Below, piece by piece: positions 44,458-53,451 of a stretch of 64,000 nucleotides of DNA. This DNA comes from Chitinophaga caeni (GTDB lineage: Bacteria > Bacteroidota > Bacteroidia > Chitinophagales > Chitinophagaceae). Below the pieces are notes generated by a model. The model saw nothing but the letters and a program-made list of their open reading frames with translations. It was not told where the DNA came from and did no database searches. The DNA lies in NCBI RefSeq assembly GCF_002557795.1, contig NZ_CP023777.1:558001-622000 (forward strand), read 5' to 3'. Made by a program: the position numbers and the translations under genes. The stretch's first letter is position 1, and each line of letters starts with the position of its first letter.

Positions 44458-45276
44458 ATGTCCAGTATAGATGTACTTATTTCTCCTGTTATAGGCGGAT
44501 ATATATTTATAATTACCTGCAAATTAACTAAATATTATCACCAAACTGTTGATCGTCAAAAACTGATCTACAACTCGATCATCATGGGTGTCGCATTACT
44601 TGTATTTTGTTTAACCTTGAAAATATTAGTACACCTCTCAAGTACTTATAAAGATGAAGTAATATTTCGTGTATGCCCTATCTACAAAATAAATGACTAT
44701 TACTCTATTTTATTAAAATTAATATTCGATAAAGAACCAACTCTTAGTATTAAGTATGCTTGCCTAACTTTGATGATATCTTACCCGATGGCAATTATAT
44801 TGAATATGATGTTTAAGAAATATTTCTCATTCAATTTTGCCGTACAAAGATGGGGCACTTCATTCGACAGAATAATTTGGAATTCATTAAGTGATCATTA
44901 TTCAAAAGATAAATTAATCTTCATCATTACAAAGCAGAACTTTATAATAGTTGGATATATACAACGTTTAATTGAGCCGATTGGTTATAAATATATTGCC
45001 ATTATTCCATGCCTGAAAGGTTATCAAGATAGCAATACTAAAAGATGGATTATCCTGAATATGCCCCCTTCACCTTTCGCGAATTTAAATGAAATAACGG
45101 AGCTTCAATTTATCAATACTCAATCGCCAAATGAAATGGTTATTCCAATATGTGAAATTGTAAATATGTCTAAATTCGATGAATCATTGTTTATCGGTAT
45201 AAGTGACTTACATAAACATATTCACACGTTAGACAATGAACAATTAGATACAATGATTAAAACTTTTAAAGGATAA
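44458..45276 (+). CDS. orphan membrane protein with a C-terminal soluble domain
   Basis: 272 residues. Three hydrophobic segments (about 9-20, 38-60, 98-118) are followed by a soluble domain of about 140 residues with RWGTSFDRIIWNSLSDHY and beta-strand-like repeats (LIFIITKQNFIIVGYIQRL). The layout recalls DUF6338-like proteins, but no motif allows a firm assignment. It is markedly more AT-rich than the genes on both sides and sits with a 67-residue gene between the ECF sigma gene and a thiolase gene, which suggests an acquired cassette. Confidence 0.6.
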   Translation: MSSIDVLISPVIGGYIFIITCKLTKYYHQTVDRQKLIYNSIIMGVALLVFCLTLKILVHLSSTYKDEVIFRVCPIYKINDYYSILLKLIFDKEPTLSIKYACLTLMISYPMAIILNMMFKKYFSFNFAVQRWGTSFDRIIWNSLSDHYSKDKLIFIITKQNFIIVGYIQRLIEPIGYKYIAIIPCLKGYQDSNTKRWIILNMPPSPFANLNEITELQFINTQSPNEMVIPICEIVNMSKFDESLFIGISDLHKHIHTLDNEQLDTMIKTFKG

Positions 45277-45304
45277 TTGCGCTATTGTAATAACTAGCAA
45301 AATC

Positions 45305-46504
45305 TCAAACCCGTTCAAACACCATCGCGGCGCCTTGTCCCACACCGACGCACATCGTTGCCAAACCGTACTTCGCGTTTTGTTGACGCTTCATCTCGTG
45401 CAATAACGTGGCCGTGATCCTAGCCCCGCTGCATCCCAACGGGTGACCGATAGCTATGGAACCACCGTTGAGATTAATCTTCGAAGGATCAAGTTCCAAG
45501 TCCCGTAAGCAAGCCAGTGATTGTGCGGCAAAAGCCTCGTTCAATTCAATCACATCCAGGTCCTGCACCTGCAAGGATGCCCTTTGTAATGCTTTCCTGG
45601 TAGCAGGAACCGGCCCGATTCCCATAATGGAAGGGTCCACGCCTGCCACAGCCATGCTTACGATCCTCGCCATTGGCACCAGTTGGTAACGCTTTATGGC
45701 AGCTTCCGAAGCGATGATGACCGCCGCAGCGCCATCATTGATCCCCGAAGAATTACCGGCTGTTACCGATCCGTCCTTAGCAAAAGCAGGTCTTAGGCTG
45801 GCCAACTTCTCCAAGCTGGTATCCCGCGGATGCTCATCTTGCGAAAAAATGACCCTTTCTTCCTTATTTGGAGTAATTGGTACGGGGATGATCTCGTCCG
45901 CCCATTTGCCGGCCTGCAAGGCTAGTTTATATTTCCGCTGGCTGTCGAAAGCAAATTGATCCTGGTCCCCGCGGCTGATATTCCACTGCCGGGCCACGTT
46001 CTCGGCTGTTTCACCCATCGAGTAAGGATAATACATCCCTGCTAGCCTTTTATTGGTAAACCTCCACCCGATGGTAGAATCGTACATCTCCGTTTTACGG
46101 CTAAATGCTCCTTCGCTTTTCCCCATCACGAATGGCGCCCTTGTCATACTTTCTACACCACCGGCAATATAAATATCGCCCTCGCCGCACATAATAGCCC
46201 TGGAAGCGTCCATTATAGCTTGTAAACCACTGGCGCATAACCGGTTGACCGTATTACCGCCGATAGATACCGGCCACCCGGCCAATAAAACGGCCATGCG
46301 GGCCACATCGCGGTTATCTTCACCCGCTTGGTTGGTCGCGCCTATAATTACATCTTCGATGGCATTGACATCCATGCCAGGATGGCGTGCAACTAATTCC
46401 TTGAGTACTATTGTTAGCAGGTCATCGGGGCGAACGGAACTCAGTGCCCCGCCATAACGCCCGATAGGCGTCCTGGCTGCGTCTACGATATAAGCTGTTT
46501 GCAT
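45305..46504 (-). CDS. thiolase, acetyl-CoA acyltransferase / 3-oxoadipyl-CoA thiolase-like
   Basis: 399 residues from the ATG at 46504 (MQTAYIVDAARTPIGRYGG); an upstream in-frame ATG would add ten hydrophobic residues and is less likely. Catalytic residues: Cys in NRLCASGLQAIMDA, His in NEAFAAQSLACL/GGSIAIGHPLGCSGAR, and the C-terminal Cys in GLATMCVGVGQGAA. The GATNQAGEDNRDVARMAVLLAG stretch is close to PcaF/PaaJ thiolases, which split 3-oxoadipyl-CoA in aromatic degradation. No other gene of that route is near, so a beta-oxidation role is equally possible. Confidence 0.9.
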   Translation of the reverse strand: MQTAYIVDAARTPIGRYGGALSSVRPDDLLTIVLKELVARHPGMDVNAIEDVIIGATNQAGEDNRDVARMAVLLAGWPVSIGGNTVNRLCASGLQAIMDASRAIMCGEGDIYIAGGVESMTRAPFVMGKSEGAFSRKTEMYDSTIGWRFTNKRLAGMYYPYSMGETAENVARQWNISRGDQDQFAFDSQRKYKLALQAGKWADEIIPVPITPNKEERVIFSQDEHPRDTSLEKLASLRPAFAKDGSVTAGNSSGINDGAAAVIIASEAAIKRYQLVPMARIVSMAVAGVDPSIMGIGPVPATRKALQRASLQVQDLDVIELNEAFAAQSLACLRDLELDPSKINLNGGSIAIGHPLGCSGARITATLLHEMKRQQNAKYGLATMCVGVGQGAAMVFERV

Positions 46505-46569
46505 AAGGACATCGAAAATAAGTAAAATCAACAATTTACAAGAAAAGAAAGCATGCAGTTACTTTTCGT

Positions 46570-46577
46570 TACCTTTG
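46570..46577 (+). promoter_or_regulatory. -7 box (TACCTTTG) at the rlmN start
   Basis: Exact TAnnTTTG match ending 7 bp before the rlmN ATG. The start of transcription would fall at or just next to the ATG, so the mRNA could be leaderless. No TTG at the -33 distance was found. Confidence 0.45.
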
Positions 46578-46584
46578 CAGTGAA

Positions 46585-47646
46585 ATGAGCAGCAAGAAAA
46601 ATATTAGGCACTTGAGCCTGAATGAGTTACAAGATTTTTTCACCCAGAATGGCGAGAAAGCTTTCCGTGCAAAACAAGTGTACGAATGGCTGTGGTTACG
46701 CCATGCAACTAGTTTTGAACAGATGACCAACCTGTCCAAATCATTGCGTGCATACCTTGAAAATCATTTCACACTCCCGGCCATCCAAATCGGGACTACC
46801 CAGCAAAGTTCTGATGGCACTATTAAGAATAGTTTCCGTTTATTTGACGGGAATATCGTGGAAGGCGTTCTCATTCCCACGGATAACCGGCAAACAGCTT
46901 GCGTATCCAGCCAAGTAGGCTGTAGCCTAAGTTGCAAATTCTGCGCAACAGGATACATGGATCGCAAAAGAAATTTAGATTTCGATGAGATTTACGATGA
47001 AGTGGCGCTCTTAAACCAACAAGCCTTGGCTCAATCCGGTAAAAAGTTGACCAACATCGTTTATATGGGGATGGGCGAACCATTGCTGAATTATAACAAT
47101 GTTCTTAAATCTATTGAGAAAATCACTTCCCCGGATGGCCTAGCGATGAGTCCTAAAAGGATCACCGTTTCTACTGCCGGCGTCGCAAAAATGATCCGGA
47201 AATTGGGAGATGATCAAGTTCGTTTTAACCTGGCCTTGTCCTTGCATGCTGCCAATGATAAGAAACGAAGCGAAATCATGCCGATCAATGACAGCAACAG
47301 TTTGAAAGAACTGATCGATGCCCTCAATTACTTTTATAAAAAGACCGGGAACGAAATTTCATTTGAGTATATCCTCTTCAAAGATTTCAATGACTCCCAG
47401 AAAGATGCAGACGAACTGATCAAGATTTACCGCCAAGTACCGGTGGATCTCGTCAACGTGATTGAGTATAACCCGATCGACAATGCCCTTTTCCGCAAAC
47501 CAGATATGGATGCCACCGATATATTCATGGATTACCTGGCCAAACATAAAGTAAATGCTAGGGTAAGAAGAAGCCGCGGTAAAGATATCGATGCCGCCTG
47601 CGGACAATTGGCCAATAAACAAAAAACAACACAAACTACTGTATAA
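46585..47646 (+). CDS. rlmN: 23S rRNA/tRNA adenine-C2 methyltransferase RlmN (radical SAM)
   Basis: 353 residues. The radical-SAM cluster motif is CSLSCKFCATG (CxxxCxxC, around residue 112), preceded by the family QTACVSSQVG. The VYMGMGEPLLNYNNV motif and the C-terminal Cys in DAACGQL, the methyl-carrying Cys of RlmN, are present. The N-terminal helical domain starts at LSLNELQDFF. It methylates A2503 of 23S rRNA and A37 of some tRNAs. Two pseudouridine synthase genes follow on the same strand, making an RNA-modification cluster. Confidence 0.96.
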   Translation: MSSKKNIRHLSLNELQDFFTQNGEKAFRAKQVYEWLWLRHATSFEQMTNLSKSLRAYLENHFTLPAIQIGTTQQSSDGTIKNSFRLFDGNIVEGVLIPTDNRQTACVSSQVGCSLSCKFCATGYMDRKRNLDFDEIYDEVALLNQQALAQSGKKLTNIVYMGMGEPLLNYNNVLKSIEKITSPDGLAMSPKRITVSTAGVAKMIRKLGDDQVRFNLALSLHAANDKKRSEIMPINDSNSLKELIDALNYFYKKTGNEISFEYILFKDFNDSQKDADELIKIYRQVPVDLVNVIEYNPIDNALFRKPDMDATDIFMDYLAKHKVNARVRRSRGKDIDAACGQLANKQKTTQTTV

Positions 47647-47682
47647 GCATTACTGCAGCAATGCAGCAAATACATTTCAATA

Positions 47683-48783
47683 ATGAAACACAAAAAAACC
47701 GCCGGGAGCAAAGGCTTCAGTCCATTTAAAGAATCTCCCCTCGAAGGCAAACGAAAATACGCATCTGCTAAATATCCCGACAGGTCCTTACCCGAAAAAA
47801 CAAAACAAGCGAAACGCTATTTTAAAGATACTAATGAATCATCTCCCGATGATGTATCTAACAGTTCCCGTTCAGCTGATAAGAAACATGTTAAGAAATC
47901 GGCATACGGTAAACCTGTTTTTGAGAAAGGCTATAAAAACCCTAACCGCGAAACCCCGAGTGGCTTTAACCGTCAAAAATTCATGGATACTGCCAACGAA
48001 AGGTTCGCTACCAAGCAACTGAAAAAGGAAGACAAGAAAAAATCTAGGGATGTAGCATCTTTGGATCCGAACGAGATGCCATTGAATAAATACATCGCCC
48101 ATAGTGGAATCTGTTCGAGGAGAAAAGCGGTGGAATTAATCAAGGAAGGAAAAGTTACCGTGAACGGAAACGTGGTTTTAGAACCTGCTACCAAGGTACT
48201 CCCGACTGATAGCGTAAAACTTTCTAACAAGAAAATCAATATTACCAAGAACCTGGTATATATCCTGCTAAACAAGCCAAAGGGTTATATTACAACAACA
48301 GATGATCCCGAAGGAAGGAAAACCGTCATGGATCTTATCGTTGATGCGCCTAACGAAAGGGTGTATCCCGTTGGCAGGTTAGATCGTAATACATCGGGCT
48401 TATTGTTATTAACCAATGATGGTGATTTAGCACAAAAATTGGCCCATCCAAGTTTCAATATCAAGAAAATTTACCAGGTCGAACTGGATAAGCCCCTGAC
48501 AAAATCTGATAGTGAAAAAATCATGGATGGTATCACCCTTGAGGATGGCATCACATATGTAGATGCATTGGGATATACCGATCCGAAAGATAAAAGACAA
48601 CTGGGCATCGAGATCCATAGCGGTAAAAACAGGATCGTACGCAGGATTTTCGAACACATGGGTTACAATGTTGAGAAGTTGGATCGCGTGATGTATGCCG
48701 GTTTAACCAAGAAGAATTTACCTCGGGGAAAATGGCGCCTGCTCTCCGAGAAGGAAGTTATCCTGTTAAAACATTTCAAATAA
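47683..48783 (+). CDS. RsuA/RluB family pseudouridine synthase with basic N-terminal extension
   Basis: 366 residues. Residues 1-125 form a Lys/Arg/Ser-rich low-complexity extension (KHKKTAGSKGFSPF ... KKEDKKKSRD). An S4 RNA-binding domain follows (MPLNKYIAHSGICSRRKAVE), then the catalytic domain with GRLDRNTSGLLLLTNDGD; the Asp in GRLD is the nucleophile. RluB acts on 23S rRNA U2605 in E. coli; the exact target here is not certain. The extension, common in Bacteroidota homologues, probably adds non-specific RNA binding. It lies 36 bp after rlmN. Confidence 0.9.
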   Translation: MKHKKTAGSKGFSPFKESPLEGKRKYASAKYPDRSLPEKTKQAKRYFKDTNESSPDDVSNSSRSADKKHVKKSAYGKPVFEKGYKNPNRETPSGFNRQKFMDTANERFATKQLKKEDKKKSRDVASLDPNEMPLNKYIAHSGICSRRKAVELIKEGKVTVNGNVVLEPATKVLPTDSVKLSNKKINITKNLVYILLNKPKGYITTTDDPEGRKTVMDLIVDAPNERVYPVGRLDRNTSGLLLLTNDGDLAQKLAHPSFNIKKIYQVELDKPLTKSDSEKIMDGITLEDGITYVDALGYTDPKDKRQLGIEIHSGKNRIVRRIFEHMGYNVEKLDRVMYAGLTKKNLPRGKWRLLSEKEVILLKHFK

Positions 48784-48848
48784 CTAATTTAGAATTAATT
48801 GAACTGTATGCTGTCAAATAAGCTGGCGGCGGCAGTTTTTGTATAGAT

Positions 48849-49571
48849 ATGCGCATAGAAGATTATATTATATTCGAAAACGACGATATGGTGGCTATCA
48901 ATAAACCAAGTGGATTATTGACTTTGCCGGATCGTCATAATGCTGAATTATCTTCATTATCAGGCCTGCTCAAAAAGAAATACAACGAGATATTCATCGT
49001 GCATAGGCTAGATAAAGACACCAGTGGTTTGATCATCTTTGCAAAGCATGCCGCAAGCCATAAATATCTTTCTAAGCTCTTCGAAAGCCGGGAAGTATCC
49101 AAATTCTACCTGGGTATCGTAAATGGTATTTTGCCTAATGAGAAGGGTTCCATAAAAGAATCCTTGATGGAACATCCTGTTCAAGCGGGAAAAATGGTGG
49201 TGAACAGTAAGGGAAAAACTTCGCATACCGATTACCAGGTCAAGGAAACGTTTGATTTATATAGCCTTGTTGAAATGCAAATACATACAGGTCGTATGCA
49301 CCAAATCAGGGTACACATGAAATGGTTGGGGCACCCGGTTGCCGTGGATGCACTGTATGGTAACGGAAAACCCATATTTCTTAGTAATATCAAGAAAAAA
49401 TTCAAACTGGGCAAGTACGTGGAAGAAGAGCGGCCACTCCTCGGGAGGCTAGCCCTGCATTCCTACCGGTTGGAGTTCAATGGTTACGACGGGCAAATTT
49501 ACAGTTTGGAAGCCCCGCTACCGAAAGATATGAACGCTGTACTGCAACAATTACGGAAACAAGTTAGGTAG
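48849..49571 (+). CDS. RluA family pseudouridine synthase
   Basis: 240 residues. The catalytic motif is IVHRLDKDTSGLIIFAK (Asp of HRLD as nucleophile); the RluA-type GRMHQIRVHMKWLGHPVAVD follows, as does LALHSYRLEFN. There is no N-terminal S4 domain, so it is of the short RluA/RluC-like class. The rRNA or tRNA target cannot be told. It lies 65 bp downstream of the RsuA-family gene and is probably in the same transcript as rlmN. Confidence 0.9.
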   Translation: MRIEDYIIFENDDMVAINKPSGLLTLPDRHNAELSSLSGLLKKKYNEIFIVHRLDKDTSGLIIFAKHAASHKYLSKLFESREVSKFYLGIVNGILPNEKGSIKESLMEHPVQAGKMVVNSKGKTSHTDYQVKETFDLYSLVEMQIHTGRMHQIRVHMKWLGHPVAVDALYGNGKPIFLSNIKKKFKLGKYVEEERPLLGRLALHSYRLEFNGYDGQIYSLEAPLPKDMNAVLQQLRKQVR

Positions 49572-49900
49572 GGTAATAATCACGATACGGGAACCCGGGA
49601 TTACCAGGATGGAACACTAGTTTCGTCCTTTTTTATTTTACGGAGGTTTATTAAAAGAAAAACGGGGAAAAATCCCCGTTTCGTAAAATCAAAAACCAAC
49701 CATTAAAAAAAATCTTTAAATCTAGCCAAGATGCCAAAAACGATTTAGCATGCTATATCCCAGCTAAAAATATATAAATATCTTAATCAATTCAATAGAA
49801 TATACCTGGTAAAGATAGTACGAATTCTTTATCCAACTAGCACAATTTTCTGCCTATCACAAATAAAATCCATTTATTTGTTTTTTGAATTGAAACTCAA
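49572..49900. other. 329-bp spacer between convergent genes
   Basis: No gene is seen. The stretch has a terminator hairpin (49661-49680) and one copy of AACCAACCATTAA (49694-49706), which recurs at 50614-50626 on the far side of the peroxiredoxin gene. The rest is AT-rich. Confidence 0.55.
49661..49680 (-). terminator. terminator for the peroxiredoxin transcript
   Basis: 8-bp stem AACGGGGA / TCCCCGTT with a 4-base loop, followed in the minus direction by TTTTTCTTTT. It lies 220 bp past the peroxiredoxin stop. Confidence 0.7.
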
Positions 49901-50536
49901 CTATTTATTAGGCTGCGGTGTCGTCCTTAAATATGGCTTGATTTCCTTGTAACCCTTAGGGAAACGGGCAGGAATATCTTCCGTTTTGATAGAAGGAACC
50001 ACGATCACATCTTCACCATCTTTCCAGTCTGCCGGTGTTGCCACGCTATAATTAGCAGTCAACTGCAATGAATCTATAACACGCAATACCTCGAAAAAGT
50101 TTCTCCCGGTAGAAGCAGGGTAAGTGATTGTCAATTTCACCTTTTTATCAGGCCCTATTACAAACAGGGAACGCACCGTGAATGTTTCTGATGCATTCGG
50201 GTGAATCATTCCATATAAATTGGCGACAGTCCTATCTTCATCCGCGATAATCGGGAAGGTAACTTCGCAATGTTGTGTCTCGTTAATATCCTTGATCCAA
50301 CCCAGGTGCTTGTCAACCGGATCAACACTTACAGCCAAAACCTTTACACCACGCTTTGCAAATTCGTCTTTCAATAAGGCTGTTTTACCTAATTCCGTGG
50401 TACAAACCGGCGTATAATCGGCAGGGTGAGAAAATAAAACACCCCAATTGTCACCTAAATATTCGTAGAAGTCAATTTCCCCTTGTGAAGTGGTTGCCTT
50501 GAAATTTGGCGCTGTATCTCCAAGTCTTAAGCTCAT
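49901..50536 (-). CDS. 1-Cys peroxiredoxin (Prx6 type)
   Basis: 211 residues. The peroxidatic Cys is in HPADYTPVCTTELGK (around residue 47), within the PxxxTxxC motif. The C-terminal half is of the long Prx6 type (VKLTITYPASTGRNFFEVLRVIDSLQLT). No resolving Cys at a typical 2-Cys position is seen; the second Cys (HCEVTF) is near residue 90. It reduces hydrogen peroxide and organic peroxides in the cytoplasm. It is a single gene flanked by the spacer and by an AT-rich promoter region. Confidence 0.94.
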   Translation of the reverse strand: MSLRLGDTAPNFKATTSQGEIDFYEYLGDNWGVLFSHPADYTPVCTTELGKTALLKDEFAKRGVKVLAVSVDPVDKHLGWIKDINETQHCEVTFPIIADEDRTVANLYGMIHPNASETFTVRSLFVIGPDKKVKLTITYPASTGRNFFEVLRVIDSLQLTANYSVATPADWKDGEDVIVVPSIKTEDIPARFPKGYKEIKPYLRTTPQPNK

Positions 50537-50702
50537 AATAAAAGGTTTTAACCCGCCAAAAATACTAATTTCCTATAAATATAATAGACTTTAAAACAAT
50601 TTTTTTAAAGATTAACCAACCATTAAGATAATTTTGGATAAGTGGTTGTTTTAGCGGTAAAATGGTATTCGACCGGGGGAGAACAAGATTATTTTATGGA
50701 AT

Positions 50703-51311
50703 TCAGCCACGCCTCTTTTCCACTTGCTCTTTCCAGGCATAATAGGCCAGGGTAAATTTATGATCGTTATCCAAGCAAGCTTTCTTCCTCGCATCTTCTT
50801 CTAGGAAGTCTAGTTCCAAATAACCGAGGTACAATTCATAGTGATCCCGCAAAATAGCTAGGCAATCGTCTAACGGGATAACCGGGTGATCCTGCAAATA
50901 TTGTTTGCGGGGTAATGCTTCTACCTTTTCTATATACCAACAATTATTCACCGAATATGTAGCCCAGGCGTCTTTTCTTTTATAAATCGGCTTTGCCAAG
51001 TAAAACCGAATATCTTCAAAGCGGATAGCCGTACCCGTCTGTGCTTCAAAATCGATCATTTCCGGGATACGTTCCATATTCTCCAGCTTTTGCACGATCG
51101 TCATCTGAACGGATTCATGGTACTGTTCCACGTAACGAAGCATATTATTCAATACTTCGTAATTGGTCACGAAATCACACCGCTTCCATTCGCCGGAAGG
51201 GGATTGGATATATCCCCAAAAGGTTAAATAATGTGAATCGTCCAATATAATTTGGCCTATGGAGATAGCTGAAGTAATAAGTTTAGTTGAATCATCCTGT
51301 AACTTTTTCAT
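50703..51311 (-). CDS. conserved-looking protein of unknown function
   Basis: 202 residues, no signal peptide, no membrane segment, rich in Tyr, Trp, Glu and Lys. Several Trp/Tyr-rich blocks (YLTFWGYIQSPSGEWKRCDF, WATYSVNNCWYIEKVEALPRK) suggest a folded soluble domain. No family was recognised. It is divergent from a WYL-domain regulator 152 bp away, which may control it. The ATG at 51311 opens MKKLQDDSTKL. Confidence 0.65.
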   Translation of the reverse strand: MKKLQDDSTKLITSAISIGQIILDDSHYLTFWGYIQSPSGEWKRCDFVTNYEVLNNMLRYVEQYHESVQMTIVQKLENMERIPEMIDFEAQTGTAIRFEDIRFYLAKPIYKRKDAWATYSVNNCWYIEKVEALPRKQYLQDHPVIPLDDCLAILRDHYELYLGYLELDFLEEDARKKACLDNDHKFTLAYYAWKEQVEKRRG

Positions 51312-51463
51312 AGCATTTAAAGTTTGATACTACTAAATTACTAGCTGTTCACGCATTGGATATGCGCAGTAATTTTTTTCTATTCATACCGCTGTAAAAC
51401 CTATTTTTCCGGTGACCTAACTGCTATTTTTCCTTATTTTTACCTACCTATAAACAGCAAAAT

Positions 51464-52480
51464 ATGCCCTTCAATAAAGATGCCTTGTCGCGCTTTCGTT
51501 GGATAGATGAACGTTTAAGGAACAAAAGGTTACCCAAACCCACCCTGGCGAATATCATTGAATATGTTTCTGATAAAATAGAAAAACCGGTTGGGGAACG
51601 AACCATCCAACAAGATATTCAACATATGCGGAGCGATACCAACTTAAATTATTTCGCACCCATCGTGTACGATCGTTCCAGTAGGACTTATTCCTACTCC
51701 GACGATAGTTATTCCATTAATCAAATCCCGATCGATGAAGCCGACCTGGAAGGCCTGGAAATTGCTATCGGCATATTGGAACAATTCAGGAGTTTGCCGG
51801 TAGTACAGCAATTTGAAGATGCTATATTGAAAATAGCAACCAGTTTAAAAATAAACCGTGATAGCCTCGAAAATCAAGGGCTCATCCGCTTTTCAAAAGC
51901 TACGCAGTTCAAGGGAACCGAGTTTATCCCCGAAATTATCGATGCCATTAAGAACCGCGAAGTGATACGCCTAGCCTACCAAAGTTTTGGCCGGACAGAG
52001 CCGAAGGAACATTGGGTGGAGCCTTACCATCTAAGGGAATACCAAGACAGGTTTTACCTGGTAGGGAAAAGCCAAAAAAGTAAGAATGCTTCGGTGTTGA
52101 CTTTCGGTTTAGACCGGATCATTAAAATATGGCCTACCAACCTCCAGTTTGATGAAAAGAATTTCGATGATGCCAGCTACTTCAGGCATGCTATCGGGAT
52201 AACCGTATCCGACGACCAGGCGCCGAAAAAGATTATCATCTCCCTTAGCCCATTACAAGGGAAGTACGTTAAATCACAACCCATACACAATACGCAGAAA
52301 GTACTAATCGATAACGTGGAAGAATGCCGCGTGTCAATCGAGGTAGTAATTAACACGGAGCTAATCATGTTACTTTTGAGTTATGGGAAAAATGCGAAAG
52401 TGCTCGAACCGCGCAGCTTAGCCCAAAGACTCGCGGAAGAAGCCGGGGCCGTTCTTCATTTGTACAAGGATAATGACTAG
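51464..52480 (+). CDS. WYL-domain transcriptional regulator
   Basis: 338 residues. An N-terminal winged-helix-like region (residues 1-65, with the HTH-like PTLANIIEYVSDKIEKPVGE) precedes a WYL domain at about 165-240 (VIRLAYQSFGRTEPKEHWVEPYHLREYQDRFYLVG, key residues Tyr, Arg and the HLREYQDRFYLVG core). The C-terminal WCX extension ends in EPRSLAQRLAEEAGAVLHLY. WYL proteins sense ligands, often nucleic acids or nucleotides, and regulate nearby genes. The divergent 202-residue gene is the obvious candidate target. Confidence 0.9.
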   Translation: MPFNKDALSRFRWIDERLRNKRLPKPTLANIIEYVSDKIEKPVGERTIQQDIQHMRSDTNLNYFAPIVYDRSSRTYSYSDDSYSINQIPIDEADLEGLEIAIGILEQFRSLPVVQQFEDAILKIATSLKINRDSLENQGLIRFSKATQFKGTEFIPEIIDAIKNREVIRLAYQSFGRTEPKEHWVEPYHLREYQDRFYLVGKSQKSKNASVLTFGLDRIIKIWPTNLQFDEKNFDDASYFRHAIGITVSDDQAPKKIIISLSPLQGKYVKSQPIHNTQKVLIDNVEECRVSIEVVINTELIMLLLSYGKNAKVLEPRSLAQRLAEEAGAVLHLYKDND

Positions 52481-52516
52481 ATTGAGATTGATGGCAGCCC
52501 TTTCTATCGATAAAAA

Positions 52517-52542
52517 GGGTGATCCTTATAAAAGAATCACCC
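52517..52542 (-). terminator. terminator between WYL regulator and LolA-like gene
   Basis: 7-bp stem GGGTGAT / ATCACCC followed by TTTTTATCG in the minus direction, 25 bp past the LolA-like gene stop. Confidence 0.75.
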
Positions 52543-52566
52543 CAAGTATTATATGACTAGATGAAA

Positions 52567-53289
52567 TTAGTTTGTTGGCTTATCAAACAATTTGTTATCA
52601 ACATCCACATTATAGTTCACTTTTGAGAAAGTCATTTTCATACCGGTTAATGGTTGCTCGATAGCATGAGCAGAGATAAACCCATCATCACCTTTACGGT
52701 AATCACTGATTAAAGTTTCGATCGTCATTTCCTGGCCTTGTTGCTCAGCAGTCATAACTTTCTTAACGATATAGTAAGTTTTGGCATCCAGGAACAGGTC
52801 CTGTTTTTTACCGTCTTTATCAGTCATTACAAGATGGTAGGTATCAACGCCATCCAATGTTTCCTTTCCTTTCAGTTCAACTTTAGATCCTTTAGCTGCG
52901 TAATTTGTCAAATCGCCGGAAATATCCAGTTGTTTAGCGGCGGTCTTCACTTGTTCGGGCTCCATATCCGTTGGATCGGGGACATTACTAACGGGCATTT
53001 GCATCCAGCCTGTAGTTGGTTTTACCACCTGGATATTGCTGGTTCCCATAACATCCATTTCAAGGCGCAGGGCTTTGTTTTGAATGATCCATTGTTTAAT
53101 AGGAATTTCCATTCCCTGGATTTCCATGTTCCCTTCGATATACAAGCTTTTGATGGAATTCAGTTTATCGGCGCCTCCCATTGCGGCAAGGTGCCTATTC
53201 ACGATCTCATCGACAGATTGAGCTTGGCTTGCAACTGCTCCAGTGAATATGAGAGCTAATGATAGGGCCAACATTTTTACTCTTTTCAT
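52567..53289 (-). CDS. outer-membrane lipoprotein-sorting (LolA-like) family protein
   Basis: 240 residues from the ATG at 53289. A signal peptide (cleavage near ASQAQS) precedes a beta-barrel half-shell domain like LolA/LolB: MGGADKLNSIKSLYIEGNMEI, LFLDAKTYYIVKKV and YRKGDDGFISAHAIEQPL. The protein is periplasmic and probably carries hydrophobic ligands, although it is not the canonical LolA chaperone. Homologues in Bacteroidota are numerous and mostly uncharacterised. Upstream TTG at 53295 would only add two residues. Confidence 0.8.
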   Translation of the reverse strand: MKRVKMLALSLALIFTGAVASQAQSVDEIVNRHLAAMGGADKLNSIKSLYIEGNMEIQGMEIPIKQWIIQNKALRLEMDVMGTSNIQVVKPTTGWMQMPVSNVPDPTDMEPEQVKTAAKQLDISGDLTNYAAKGSKVELKGKETLDGVDTYHLVMTDKDGKKQDLFLDAKTYYIVKKVMTAEQQGQEMTIETLISDYRKGDDGFISAHAIEQPLTGMKMTFSKVNYNVDVDNKLFDKPTN

Positions 53290-53403
53290 AATCAAATTTG
53301 TTAGTGTTTGTAAATTTACATTAAAGGTACGCTATATATGGTAAGTTAAAAATTTGTTACATCAACAGCGTTTTGCCCATTACGAACTGCGGAATTTACG
53401 GAT

Positions 53404-53411
53404 TAAATTTG
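53404..53411 (+). promoter_or_regulatory. -7 box (TAAATTTG) upstream of adenine deaminase gene
   Basis: Exact TAnnTTTG match 41 bp before the ATG. The -33 TTG is not at the right distance. Confidence 0.4.
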
Positions 53412-53451
53412 ACTGCGTTCGGGTCGCAGAAAATTCACTTAATTTAGTACT

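Noticed and set aside
45305..46534. Longer thiolase start at 46534
   Set aside because: The ten extra hydrophobic residues have no counterpart in thiolases; MQTAYIVDAARTPIG at 46504 is the standard N-terminus.
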